Shown: positions 13,281 to 26,113, numbered from the stretch's first letter. The stretch is 64,000 nt of DNA from Paramecium tetraurelia (GCF_000165425.1 NW_001799628.1:124001-188000); one strand, 5' to 3'. Translations and numbers: made by a program. Notes: a model not told the origin generated them from the letters alone.

Positions 13281-14421
13281 ATGAGTCCAAAAATTGCAAT
13301 TATCTTAGGACTTCTAATAAGACTAGGATTGATTGCTTATGCTGAGATCCAGGATAAATATTTCAATCTAAAATACACAGACATAGATTATTCAGCATCG
13401 AGAGCATCATATGTAGCTGTACTCTGATGGAGCATAATATCTGGTTGATGGTGGTTCACCATATGATAGACACACCTAAAGATATTCACCTATTCTGGCA
13501 TACATTTAATACCAAAAATGTGTGGATTTCATCATTTGAAAAGATTCTGTTCAGTTTTGTAGATATGTTAGCATGTGTTTTTATGTAAAAATTGGTCAAA
13601 TCTACTTTTTTATTGAACTTATGGATTTTCAACCCTTTGACAATCTAAGTCTCGACTAGAGGGTCATCCGATACCATAATAGTGCTTTTAATTTATGTCA
13701 TACTGTATTTACTTAAGAAAGAGAGTTATGTTTTGGCTGCACTTATATACGGGTTTACTTCTTTATAGATTCTCATTAGCCAGAAAGAATGTAAGATAAA
13801 TGATATATTAATATATTTGGGTTTAATTAGTAAGAATAAAGTGAAATTTGCCTGATTTCAGGCGGATTGTTCATAGCCTTATTGATATTTTTCCACTTAA
13901 TCTATGAGGAATTCCTCTACCAAACATATCTCTATCATTTTACAAGGATTGACAATAGACATAATTTTTCTACTTACTTTTATCAGATATATTTAAGCTT
14001 TGAATCCATCACTAGGACTCAAACAACATTGACTTACCTGCCCAAATTTTTGATAGTAATCTTAGCAGGTTTGAAATACTATAGAGACTTACCGTTTGCC
14101 ATGTTGATTCAAACTCTTGGGTTTGTTGTGTTTAATAAGGTGTAGACAGCCCAATATTTTGTGTGCTGGATTGCATTGATTCCATTGGCACTCCAGAATA
14201 CCAAGATGAATAATAAGGAGATATTGATGTTGTCAGTTATTTGGTTGATTTTGGAAGTGCAATCGAATTTTGGATCTTATTATCTTGAGATACAGGGGAA
14301 GGATGTATTTACAATGATCTTTGTTTAATGTGTTATATTCTTCTTGTCGAATACTTATTTGATGATAAAAATGATTGAAAATCGCAAGCCAAGTGAGATT
14401 TATAAGATTAAAATGGATTGA
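13281..14421 (+). pseudogene. PIGM: GPI mannosyltransferase 1 (PIG-M), frame-disrupted
   Basis: Clear PIG-M homology is spread over three frames. Frame 1 gives a membrane segment and the motif KYTDIDY. The next conserved block (SDGAQYLVDGGSPYDRHTQ, then RYSPILAYI) is in the second frame, and NVWISSFEKILF with LWIFNPLTIQVSTRGSSD is in the third. A genuine 32-nt intron (13830-13861) then joins LGLISGG to the C-terminal part (YHFTRIDNRHNFSTYFYQ; KYYRDLPFAMLIQ). The first frame break has no possible GT-AG intron; a 31-bp TA-to-TA segment (13389-13419) would restore it if absent. The second break is at an A5 run (13514-13518). The family's lumenal stretch after YGF appears deleted. PIG-M adds the first mannose to GPI anchors in the ER. 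Sequencing error cannot be excluded for the A5 break. Confidence 0.72.
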
Positions 14422-14468
14422 ATGACTGAAAATACCTTATAATTTATAGATATCTTTATATTATTTAT

Positions 14469-15212
14469 TCAATCTAATATATTGCTGGGAGCTGTGTACT
14501 CCAATATTCTATTAAAGTTCAACAAAAAGTCTCCGTATCCTTCAGGAGCTTACAAGTATTTAATCTACAATAGATATTATAGTAATAAGATATTTTTGAA
14601 TCTAAAATAATGAGTAGGAGTAAGTTTGTCTCTTTTCAATTGGATGATAGAGTTCTGGGCTACTTCTTTGTTGTCGTTGTAGCTCCTAAATCTAACGCCT
14701 GAGTGATCGTGTTCCACTTTGAGATTGTTGGCATAGCAATCAAATAGAGATGAGGATGTCCTTTCAATTATGAAGTAAGCTCCTCTGGAGCATAGTATTT
14801 CGATCAAGTCATTAAAATTGTATTTGATGGCATATTGTAAAAATGTTTATTCTTAGAACTGATGCACAGGTTTGTTGATGTCCTAAAGAATTAGAAGTCA
14901 AATTACTTTTCCCAATTCGTCGCATAATAATTTAAAACTCTCAAGATCGTTGTTTTAAAAGGCATTTGACAGTAAAGTATATTGAGATAATGGATGTTCA
15001 ATCAATAGATCCTTTTTATGTAAATATTTCATTAGATCATGATTACTATATCTGACCGCATACATTCCAAGAGTCCAATAATTTGGAGCCACAAGATTTT
15101 GAATGTAATCTCGATGATTCTCAATGAATTATATTAATTCTTAAGTCTTGTTCTATTCAATTAAATTAAAAATGTGAGTTTTCAAGTTTTTTGGAACAGA
15201 AACAAGACTCAT
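14469..15212 (-). CDS. ankyrin-like repeat protein
   Basis: From ATG 15212 (MSLVSVPKNLKTHIFN) to TGA 14471-14469; one 24-nt intron, 239 residues. The sequence contains repeating helix pairs of ankyrin type, for example NYWTLGMYAVRYSNHDLMKY followed by LHKKDLLIE, then TLLSNAFQNNDLESFKLLCD, then TFLQYAIKYNFNDLIEILCS. Spacing is irregular and the TPLH core motif is degenerate, so the class is inferred from the A(x)6-(D/N)L rhythm. No membrane segment or enzyme motif. It converges on the PIG-M locus, with 47 bp between the stops. Function unknown. Confidence 0.7.
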
Positions 15213-15251
15213 TTTGTAATTTATTTAATAATATTAAGTAATAATTTAATT

Positions 15252-18200
15252 ATGATATTTGCCTTTTTTTGTTTGGCATTTCAAGGCTAAGCCTATTTGA
15301 GTTTAGAATTAGGTCAGACATATAATGAGTATCATATACCATATAAATAGTGCTATTGTGCCCTGGCAAGGTGAGACAAATTACAAATATTACCAAATTG
15401 ATATAAAGAAAGCAATTAGAGATAGAGATCTAATAATAGTTGTGAAGCAGCAATCCACAATAGGAAATCCTGATATTTACATTTCATCCTTGGGTCAAAA
15501 GCCTAATAAAACATATTCAGAATTTCAATGCAATTCTCAAGGAATGGGTAATTCAATTGATGAATGATTGTAGACATCTGCGTGATTCCATAACCTGAAA
15601 ACAAGACTTATTATTTGGCAGTTTATTGTGAAGATTATTGCAGATATAATTTAAAGGCTGTTTATTAAGATGAATTAATGATGACAAATTGTATGTATTA
15701 TTCATGAATTATAGCCGACGACTTGGAGTTTAAGTTGAATAATACTAGTTGGACTGAAATAATTAGAATCAATATAAATGAGTTAATATAATACCCAGTT
15801 AAATAGAATTAAAATTTAGAAGTGGCAGTATAAATCAAAAATGTTGAAATCTTGTAGGAATCTTTCCAATCTTTTATGAATTTTGGAATGCAAAGACCAT
15901 CTCTCTAAAAATATGATTACAAGGGATTGGACACATTCTCAGGGATGTAGAAATTTAAGATTAACAACATAAAGGCAAATCAAACTTATACCCTTTTAGT
16001 GGAAGCCTAATAAGGAGCAATTGTGTACATAAAGACAAGGACATATGGATCCACAAGGTATATCAATGTGGGAGAATCAATTGAGGATGTTATTTAAGAG
16101 AATGAATTTGCATTCTATATATTGAATGTTACTGCTGATCACGAGTTGTTTTATTCAGGATAACTCATTTTGAATATCCAGTTAATATCCTTCAAAGGTT
16201 ATCCAACAATGTATGTTAATCTTGATGAAAATCCAGTATCTTTAGAGGATTATTATTGGAAATTACATGACGGAGTGACTGATGACTTGATTATTACCAA
16301 CGAAGACTTGAGTCGCTTGAAAGCCAAAGGGCTCTATGTTTATATAGCCATCTAAGCCAAAGAGTCTGTTGCAACGTTTGAATTGAAATCATAAATGCTC
16401 AACCCTGATTTAATGGTAATGGAATTAAACAAGCCAGCTATTAGCAAGATGAGCAAGTCTAAATATCATCAATATAAATTCTTTATCAAAAGCAATAAAC
16501 AACAAAGTGTTAGTGTTAGTCTAAAAAATATAAGAGGAGATGCTGACATCGTTCTAAAACCTTGCAATGAATTCTGGACTTGTATTTTTAGTGAAGAGGA
16601 ACATTAATTTATCAATTCTCAGAATTTCAAAAATAACATCACTGAAAATTAATATTATTACTCATTCAAGTAAAATTGAAACTTATTATGATAGTCCTGG
16701 AAATGACATCATCATTTTCGATTATCTACCAGTCAATTGCAGATCCTATGAGAATGTACATATGTGTTTCTATGCAATATTGATCCTCCCAGGTGAGTAT
16801 AATGTTGATGATGAATTAACCTATTCTATTCTAATAACAACCAAACAAGATAACATTATTTTAAAAGAAAACACCCCCATTAAACAATTTGTATTCCATG
16901 AATTCTACAACTATTATAAATTCACAGTGAATGATGGCGATTACATTAAGAGATTGTTCATCTAATTAACACCTATTTAGGGATAACCAAAGCTATTTAC
17001 ATCTAGAACTCAAATGTCACCAACAAAAGAAGAAAATGAACGTCAAGGTGTTCTTAATTAAGTCCTTTATGGAGACAACACTGATTCAGAATCTGTTAAT
17101 GGAACTATATACATTGGAGTCTACGGAGAGACTGCTAGTTAATATATTATTACTGCAATAGTGTACAGAAAGTAAGAAGACTGGGGGACCATTGGTAAAT
17201 ATGCCCATCAATACATATAATTGATTGAAGGTTAGCCCTAAGAAATTGTTACTGTGTATTCTACTGATGTTTAACTATTCAAAATCGATCTAAGTGGATA
17301 CAATGCTCATAATTCAGCATCTCAAAATCAGATGAAAGTGTTTTTAAGAATCAATTCTGGGTAATTTAAGATGTATGGATTTGATCATCCAGAGACTGAC
17401 ATTAAAACAACTAATCTAACTGGATCCAACTAATTAACATTCACCAAGGCAGCCTATCCATAGTATCTATTCATTAGAGTTTAGATTCATCATTCTTATA
17501 CTTATCCACTCTACTCATATAAGATTAATTTTAAAGCCAGTTCCTAGCCTATTGAATTAGTAATTGGAGATAACTATTAAGGGTTCATAGAGCAGTCTGA
17601 TAAATAATTGTTCTTTGTAAACTTCTATAAAAAGGAAGATTTATATTTCAATCTTCACCCTCATAATAGTGATGAATCCATTTTGTCAGCCACTATTAAA
17701 ATTTAAGATGATATTATTATTATGAAGGACTAAAGCATGATACTCAATGCTAATTAAATGAAATTTGAAAATTGCAAGAGAACTGAAGAGATAGTTTCAT
17801 GTTCCATTTCTATCGAAGTGGAATCAAAAGAAGATACTTATTATTCCTTTTTGGTCTCAAAAGAATCCTAAATCATTAATCTATATAATGAAGAACCCAT
17901 CACAAAAACAATTGCAAATAAATTGGATTTTTTCACATTTCTAATAACTGAAGAAACAGAAATAGCATTATATTCATTTACAGCTAACATTAGAATTTTA
18001 GTGAATATCATTCAACTAAACCCACCAGCTTTAGAGGATTTTCCCACTAATGATTACAATTCGTAGTTTCAGTCCTTAAATGATAATATCAAAATTGAAA
18101 GTTCTGTTTTTATTTCCTTAGATGAGATCGAAAAGTTGAATTGCAATAATATTATATGCTATGCTGCAGTCACTTGCACTCAGGCAGATCCATCAAATAA

Positions 18201-20695
18201 AGATAATCATGAATATACAATATTGCGATCATCTGGGGCGGTTAAACTATATGAAGGATTTGTTTATTCTGGTAAGATTAGTTCAAAAATAATCAAATAT
18301 TTTAAAGTAGTAGATGTTAAAGAATCAATTGGTTTGCAAATCTTTGTCGCTAAAGCTCAGATAAATGTGTTAAACATATTAGTAGGTATTAATTAAATGC
18401 CAACTGAGAAGCTTTACGATTATACTTCTGGCTTCAATTATGGGGATTATTTATTAATTCCTCCAAAAGACAATTCAGATCAAATCGTAACTTATTAGTA
18501 TTTAATATTTAAATTATCATAGCATTGGTGTTTTTGCATTTTAAGAATAAACTATGTCCATTTAAGTTAAAATGGGACTTGCACGTTTTTATAACATTTT
18601 AATCCAAAAACCATTTAGTTTAAATCTACCTCATAATTCGTAAACCTTCTTATCCTTTACTGTTGGTCCCCATGACTCTTTTCGCATTATGATAAGTTCA
18701 AATTCTCTAATTGATTACATAAAACCAAAAATTCACATCAAACGCTATAAAAAGGAAGAATAATCATAGGTCATGAATGATATACAACTTGAGTATATAT
18801 AATTATATATGCAGATATGATTGGAAAATAGAAGACTATTTCTTGGAAGTTCCAAGTGTTTCAGAACAGCATTGTGAAAAATGCTTGTATCTGATGTATT
18901 TGGAAAATAACTATTAGGATATCCAACTAACCATTACAATTGCGAAGAAGAATAGCTTAATTCAGATGCAAGACAATCTTGAAATCAAGAGTTAACTAAA
19001 CACCTAAGAATTTGATAGATTCCTATATATTCCTTATAATTATGGGGATTTCTATTTGAATGTGACAGTTTTTAAAGGGAAAATCTATTTGTTCGAAAAA
19101 AAAACTGACTTTGATAAAGACTATTCTGTACATCGTCTATCTCTTGAAGAAAATGACGGGACAGTCGATTATTTGAACAACTAAGTAGCTAGTCGGGAGG
19201 GTATTCATGCCAATCGCTCCTTGTTTATAAGCAATGTGAAACCAAAATACAATCTATCAGTGTATGAATTCAAAGTATTTTCTAACTCCTCCTCTTAAAC
19301 AGTTTACTAAATTGAAATCATAGATTAAAATCAAGCAATTGAATTGAAAGTTGGGCAGCCTTAATTAATTAAGATTAATTTACAACAATAGGCTCGATTA
19401 TACTTTGTTATTCCGAATAAAATTGATAATTACAGTGACGACTACTATTCTATAATAATTGAAATTGCAGCTGTTGTATATGATAAAATTATTCGCGCAC
19501 CAGGAGTAACCTTGAAACAAGATAGATACAACAATCGTGACATTCAATCTGATTATCATGATTTTGTTGATGTTTAAATATCTCTCCTACAAGAATTAGA
19601 TACAATTACTTATATCTAGATACCTAGTATACCAGGTCTCTATTTCCTGACCTTAACTCCATTGGAAATGGCTCATTACCCCTACTCTATAATGTTGGGA
19701 AACAAAGATTTTAATATCCTAACACCTAAGTCAAATAGGCTGATTAGAGCAAAAGTTGGTGAATAATCAATCTGGGAAATTCACCTTCAAGAGACCTCTA
19801 ATCTATTTATACAAGCTTAATTGTGTGGAGGAATTGTCAACATTTTTGGGAGTTCCTCTAGAGACGATCTCAATTTGGGTTTTTATCAAGACAAAATAGA
19901 CTCCATACAAGATAAACAATTAATTGGAACAATTCAATCTGTCAAGCCTAATATTTATTACTTAAATGCTAAAACTATCAAAAGTACAACATCTAAGGAC
20001 TTTATTTCTTTTATATTAAGATTGGACATTATAAAAAATGACACTGAAATTCCTACAGATCATTTCTATCCTGGAGATGGGGGAGAGTTTAAATTATCTT
20101 ATACAGATAATTATTTGTATGCCTACTTCTCTCCAATTTAATCTTCTGAAAAGTCAAGTTAAAATTATGTATTAGAGAGCATTACTTATACTTTCATCTA
20201 TTAAAACCAGAATTTAAGTGATAATGCGCAATTAGATAAATGCAATCAAAATGCCCAATATCATTCGTTGACTATCAAAAGAAGTAAACATAACCCTTTA
20301 ACTACTCTGACCTAAAAAAATTATCATGGATCTGATATTCAAAAAGTGCTAGCCACCATATAAGCCACTGGTATATCAATATCATTATTATTTTAGTGAA
20401 TATAAAGACTAAAAATTATGAGAGATTAAAATTATCGTACTTCTATAAAACACAAATATTGGAATAAAACATATTAACAAATTCATATGCTGACGAAATT
20501 ACAAGGGGAATGTTTATCGTTTTGATAACAGTGTTATTAGCTGGATTATTCTTATTGATCATCAAATATAGAAATCTTAGATCGATGTAAATATTATACT
20601 ATTTTATAAGGACTAAATATGAAGCTTAAACTTAAGTGTCTAATCCACCACAAGAACAGTAAATTGAGATGCATTATACAAATTTAAGTTTGTGA
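15252..20695 (+). CDS. large secreted/type I membrane protein, 1,757 residues
   Basis: Starts at ATG 15252 with a signal peptide (IFAFFCLAFQGQA). Seven introns (22, 26, 24, 25, 25, 22 and 26 nt) are inferred, and removing them leaves exactly 1,758 codons. The ectodomain is a long series of beta-rich segments with recurring aromatic-Thr patterns (YYKFTVNDGDY, YHQYKFFIKSN, RFLYIPYNYGDFYLN), reminiscent of tandem PPC-like beta-sandwich modules, though I cannot assign a family firmly. Near the C-terminus there is one membrane span (GMFIVLITVLLAGLFLLIIK) and a short basic tail. There is no catalytic motif. It is likely a cell-surface or secretory-pathway protein; role unknown. Confidence 0.8.
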
Positions 20696-20826
20696 TTTTT
20701 TTAATTTATTTTATAAATCAATTATATTCATGTTTTTACTTTCAGTCTGTTAACTAATTAATTTAATACAAATATTCGTAAATACATTTAAATACTATAT
20801 AAGGTTTTAATTATTAAAAAATCTAA

Positions 20827-21036
20827 ATGAATCTGCAAAATTTCAATTAAATAACACTTACAGCATCGAAGTTTTGGAAAATTGAATTAAACAAATCAAA
20901 CAAGGTAGAGAAGGAAATATCAACTAAATGTGGCTGTCATGATTTGGAGTCATCATTGATAGAAATTTCAACAAATAAAGTGCAACAATATTTATTCCCA
21001 CAGGAAGAAAACACCAATCTATGTTAGGATTCTTGA
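20827..21036 (+). CDS. small hypothetical protein, 69 residues
   Basis: A 70-codon intronless frame from ATG 20827 (MNLQNFNQITLTASKFWKIE) to TGA 21034-21036. Codon use looks coding, with a mixed amino-acid composition and a CGCH motif, but at this length a chance frame is possible in a genome with only one stop codon. It lies 131 bp downstream of the large membrane protein gene on the same strand. No family recognised. Confidence 0.4.
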
Positions 21037-21302
21037 TATATATCTTGATTATTTCAATAGATTTTAAACATTCCTAAAAGATTATATTCTTGAATTCAAA
21101 ATAATATTATTATTGGTTAATTTCAAAATTAATATAATAATTTTTTCTGGTTCATTCAATAACAAAGTGCTTTTTTTCAAGATAAGGAGATAGATCAACA
21201 TTTCTTTTTATTAGTTTTTGAAAACGAATAATTATTTAATTTAAATATAATTATTCGTAGTGTTATTTTAAAAATTTATATTCATTAATTTGATTACAAA
21301 AA

Positions 21303-22099
21303 TCAGTCTTAAGATTCTGACATTTATGAATCTAAATCTTTGTCTGAATGCTATTCATCTTCATCATCAATAATATCCTCTTCCTCATGAATTTTCTCTG
21401 CATAAAGTGATTCTGTTTTGTGCTATATGCCAACAAGTTTTTCTAAATCCATAATTCTCTTATGTGAAAATAGAATAGATTATCTAATTTTATTTGATTG
21501 AATACTGAATCTGCAGCTTCTCTCTATTTAATGCTTCGATCTCCCTCATGAGTTTGTAATTCTCATTCTTTTCTTCGTGCAATTTCTCCTTCAATTTACC
21601 ATGAAATACCTTGAGCATAGGCTAGAGCTCTCTTATATTGGTAATGTTGTCATTGTTAATTTTTTCATTCATCGCTTTCAATTCTTCCTAGATTTTGAGT
21701 AGATTGATTACTTCAGTCTTCTTTATTAATTCCTTATACTCAGCTAATGAATCTTAGAGCTATTTGATGGATGTTGTATAAAGTGTACTCATGGCTGCTA
21801 CATTATCGCTAGCACTCATTCTGGTTTTGTATTTCTCATCTAAGTTTACAAACTATTTCGATTTCTCATCATAGATGTCTGGAGGTTCATACAGCTATCC
21901 CATCCCAGCTCTAGCAAGGACATGAGACACTGACTTGCTGACTTCATCTCCTTGGAGGAGCTAAGCTGTTACATTATCAAACCTTTAGAGATTTTTAATT
22001 AGTAAGCATTATGTCTTTTGGAAGGTAAGGACCATTATTCTATCCAAGATTCAAACTGTACAACCCTCCTTACTTGCTTGGCTTATCTTAGGTTCTCAT
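21303..22099 (-). CDS. coiled-coil protein with acidic C-terminus
   Basis: TGA at 21305-21303. ATG 22099 requires a 34-nt intron; the alternative start is ATG 22035 (MVLTFQKTQ), which needs none there. A 22-nt intron near the C-terminus is firm. The product is 246 (or 236) residues. A conserved-looking globular N-terminal part (QLLQGDEVSKSVSHVLARAG, GQLYEPPDIYDEKSKQF) is followed by a long coiled coil (EEKNENYKLMREIEALNREK) and an acidic tail (HEEEDIIDDEDE). This resembles small ciliary or basal-body coiled-coil proteins, but I cannot name the family. It sits 38 bp downstream of the alveolin-type gene on the same strand. Confidence 0.75.
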
Positions 22100-22137
22100 A
22101 TAATTAATAAAAATAAATATTAATATAATGTGGTATG

Positions 22138-23938
22138 TCATTAGAATATAGAGTCTTTAAAGTAGTTTTCCTTGCTTCTTAGGGTTTATTGCCCATTTTG
22201 TGGTCGCTTTTCATAGACTGATCTTTGAATTCCTCTTTTTTAATGATCCTTGGATGGTACATCAAACTATTCTGCTCTTTCATAGTGCAGATCAGGATCA
22301 TAAGATCTCGGAATAAATGGTGCTCTTTTCGGATATTGAATAGGTTCTGATTGCTTATCTCTCAGCTAAGGGGATTATTGATAGAATTTATACATTTTCA
22401 CTATCATAATTTGGGATATGATAATTAGGAGTATCTGTCCCTGAGACAGGTTTAGTCTATTGAAAATCAGGATGGTTTGGATGTTTTCTTGGAGGTCTAT
22501 CGTAATAGTGTTGATCTTGTTCATCATCAATTTAATCTCTATAATATTATTCTGGAATGAATGGGGCAGGTCTTGATTAAGGTGGATGAGGTAATAAGGG
22601 TGGCTATTATGAATATTATGGATATTGAGGTTAATGTGACTATTGTGGATGTTAAGGTTATTATGGTTATTATGGTTACTATAGTTATTGTGAATATTAT
22701 CGTTAATGTTGTTAATGTGGATTTACTTAATGTTATTGTTAATGTGGATTAAATTAAGGTTGATTGAATTGATTTTATGGTACTTAAGGTAATTAGTGGG
22801 AGGGTAGTTAATGGGAAGGTAATTGATTTAATGGATGACCAAATTAATGTGGATAAGCTGGAGGTGGTGAATCAAATTATGGAGGAGGTGGTGGCTAAGG
22901 GGAATTGAGGGAGATTTATCCTTGGAATTATGGAGGAGGAGGGGGCATTGTCATAGTTGGGAAGTCTTTGGGTGTATAATTAAAGGGTTGTAGTGGAAGA
23001 TGAGGAGGTGGAGGTGGTATAGGGATTTCTGTGGGTTTGTTTAGAATTTTTGGTGGTGACGATTGGAGTTATGACCTCACTGAAGTCAATGGGACTTGTT
23101 AATAAGCAGGAACAGTAGGCATTCTGGCGATTTAAGCAGATGTAGGAATCATTTATAATTGAGGAGGTCTTGGGATTACAGTTTATTATAAAATAGGTGG
23201 TTATTGAACAACAGTTGGAACCATGTGTACTTCTTTGGGAGGTGACAGTCTTACTGTTCTTTCTGGTGAAATAGTTTCTGTAGTGACTGGTACATATTCT
23301 GTTATTTCGTGAGTGACAGGAACTTGAATTTTTTTGATTCTAGTTTCGTATTCGATAATTTTCTTTTCAACTGGGATGTATTCTGTAATGGTTTCAGGTT
23401 ACAAGTTTGTAAAGTCAGCCAAAGATTGCTGTTGCTGGAGTGCAAAGTCCTATCTTGCCTATTCAGATTAAGCTGTTTAATTTATCATAAGATTTTGTAA
23501 TTGATTTTGGAGCATGTAATTGTGGTGATGCATTTGAAGCATTTATTGAAATTATTCATTCCATTATTGTTACATCATCTGTTATTACAGATTCTATTAT
23601 AGTTATCTTGATCTGATCTACTAGTCATCTTATTATTATTATGGCTGTAATTGTTATTGTTATGGAGAGCCTAGCTCTTGTTGGTTTAGCAATTATTGTG
23701 GTTATTGTTATTGTTATAGCAATTGTTGTGGTTATTGTTGTTGGTATTACATTTAATAATTTTGAGTTGCCATTAATGGATTTTAGAGCTAGGAGAATGT
23801 CGGGGGATAGAAGGTGATTGGTTGAGGTTTGATGCTCATTTGACTTGGTTATTGGATATATTGGGACTCAACAGTCTGACTGGTGTATTGAGGTAGTTGA
23901 GACATTTGTTATTGTTACTGTTAATTAAATTAAATCAT
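22138..23938 (-). CDS. alveolin-type cortical protein, Pro/Gln-rich
   Basis: From ATG 23938 to TGA 22140-22138 with one 28-nt intron; exactly 591 codons. The N-terminal third is extremely Gln-rich. The centre has the short Val/Pro/Glu/Tyr repeats typical of alveolins: TEYIPVEKKIIEYETRIKK, then HEITEYVPVTTETI and SPPKEVHMVPTVV. The C-terminal half is Pro/Gln/His-rich with PPPPP runs and HQLPSHQLP-type repeats. Alveolins form the membrane skeleton under the cell surface (epiplasm in ciliates, inner membrane complex in apicomplexans). The assignment rests on the repeat style, so a divergent epiplasm protein is an equally acceptable name. Confidence 0.75.
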
Positions 23939-24054
23939 GCTTTTGCTCAGTTGAATATTTTTGTTATAATATATAAACTCATAAGTTAGATTCCTTCATA
24001 ATAGTATAATCATAATATAATGCTTCCTATTGCTCAATTATAATATTTATAATA

Positions 24055-26113
24055 ATGAAAAAAGAACGTCAATCTTTACTCTCAAATGAACCTTTCAAAA
24101 TAGGGGACAACCCTTACAAAGCCTATTTGGTGCTGAAACAACCTCAATTAGATGAACCTGAAAAGGCCCAATTTGTTCATTAGCTTAACGAATCTACCGT
24201 ATAGGCAAAGGACCAATAGTATTAATTCAGTGGAGTCTTCGCAAACAAGAACTCGAATGAAGACATCTACAAGGCGGTGTTTAGGGATTTGATTTCGCAT
24301 TTCTTGGCTGGTGAATCTCATATGATTTAGATCTTGGGGGAACGACATTCTGGAAAGGCTACTCTAGGTATTGGGAATATGAGAAATCCTGGACTAGTGC
24401 TTCTTATTATGCAAGAGATCTTTAATTTTATTGAGGAGAAATTCCTGGAGAATAACATCACCATAAAAATGAGTGCATTCGAGTATGATGAAACTGGTTT
24501 CAAAGATTTGTTGGTCTTGGATTCACAACCCTTTATGCCAGTATTTTAGAATGGCCAAAATTAATTGCTTGGGATTCCAGAAGTCATCATAGACAACTAC
24601 CTCCTAGGGATGAAAATATTAAGAATTGCTATGGTCAATCTAATTAACAAAGAATAAAACATCCTGAGTCAAAAATTTGTAGACAGACACAAAAGAACTA
24701 ATTTAATTATTGAGTTAAAGGCTGAGATCAGTCCTAATGATGATATTAAAGAATAAGTGATTATTTCCAAACTCAAGATAGTTAAGTTTAGCGGTACATT
24801 TGAGTTCGGATAAATATATAAGACGATGGCTGATCTGACTACCAAAAGACGAAAACACGTAGATGTGCCATTCAAAAGTGTAGAATTGTTAGACTACTTC
24901 CGAGACTATTTGTTAAATCAAAAATAAACTGTTTTCATATGCATAAATAGCGATAGTGTGGAGAGTGTTAAATTTGGATAGCTGATTGGATAAATAATGA
25001 ATAAGTCTCAATTCTTGACCTTCTCCATTTATTAACAGAATGCTCAATTAAAGGATATTATGAGCAATTAATATGAATCATTAAATTTGTTCCATAAAGA
25101 GTTTTGTCAATACAACGAGAGTAAAAAGGAGAGAGGCAAGATCATATTTAGCATTCTGATTGGAATGGCGAATCTCTTTAAATCAATGTTGAAATTATTT
25201 GATCAAGCGAGTGAAATCAAGTATAAGTTGAATTGTTTATATTCTCAAGTTATAAGTTTTCATTGTTCCAAATACAATAACATTATCAATACTGAAGATT
25301 GTAAGGAATTCTATTTGGCCAAAATTCAATTGTATGCGATTGAACAAGTGTAAACAGTTGAATCGACTTGTTAAACTTTGGCAATAGAGCTCCTTAATGA
25401 TTTAATTCTGAAGAATCAGCAACTGATTAAATTAAGAAAGGAGATGATACAGTTTGGCAAACAATTTAACAAGTATCAATAATTATCTTAGTATGATTTA
25501 CAAAGACTTAATAATACTCATTAATTAGTAACAAAACTGTTGATTATTTTCGATCAACGATTAGGCTATAACATCCTCAATCAGATAGATCTAAAATACT
25601 ATCAAATGTTCGACAATGTGTTGGACATCGCTTCACTCTATAAAGAAGATGTGTAGATCTAAAATTAGGATGCTCAAAACTAAGTCTAGACTTAGAATTT
25701 AAAAAAGCAAACCTAATTGAATACTACCAAATTCTTTAAGCCCACTTTACCTAGCAAGAAAGAGCCTCCCTAGAGACAAAGATTTACAGATGTGGTGTAG
25801 CAGTTATTCCATGATGAAAACACAAAGGAGTATTATTCAGCTAAGTCTGTGTTTGGGTTGACGAAAATCAATGATCAACCTCAGATGAGACAGACGGTGA
25901 AATCGGAACTATTTGATAAATTACAATCTCGGCAAACCAATAATATCAAGGCCATAGTGTTGGAGGAGCAGAAGTATAGGTAGATTTTAGTGGTAACGTG
26001 TTTAGGTTCTTTAGATCAACAGGAGTGGGATTCATCAAGAATTCATACAGAAGTGGGAGTCTGAGAGCTCATTCGTAGATGTTGCCTAGGATCGTCTAGT
26101 TCGAGAGTGTTGA
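24055..26113 (+). CDS. divergent kinesin-like protein, altered P-loop
   Basis: From ATG 24055 to TGA 26111-26113 with one 22-nt intron near 25993; 678 residues. The first ~330 residues follow a kinesin motor outline but are badly eroded: P-loop position HMIQILGERHSGKATLGIG, then NITIKMSAFEYDETGFKDLL, a switch I-like RHKRTNLIIEL, and a helix alpha4-like VDVPFKSVELLDYF before TVFICINSDSVESVKFGQL. The Walker A Ser/Thr is Ala (GERHSGKA) and the usual LAGSE is absent, so ATP hydrolysis is doubtful. A coiled-coil half and a basic tail follow. It may be a non-motor kinesin relative. It lies about 1 kb upstream of a canonical kinesin. Confidence 0.7.
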
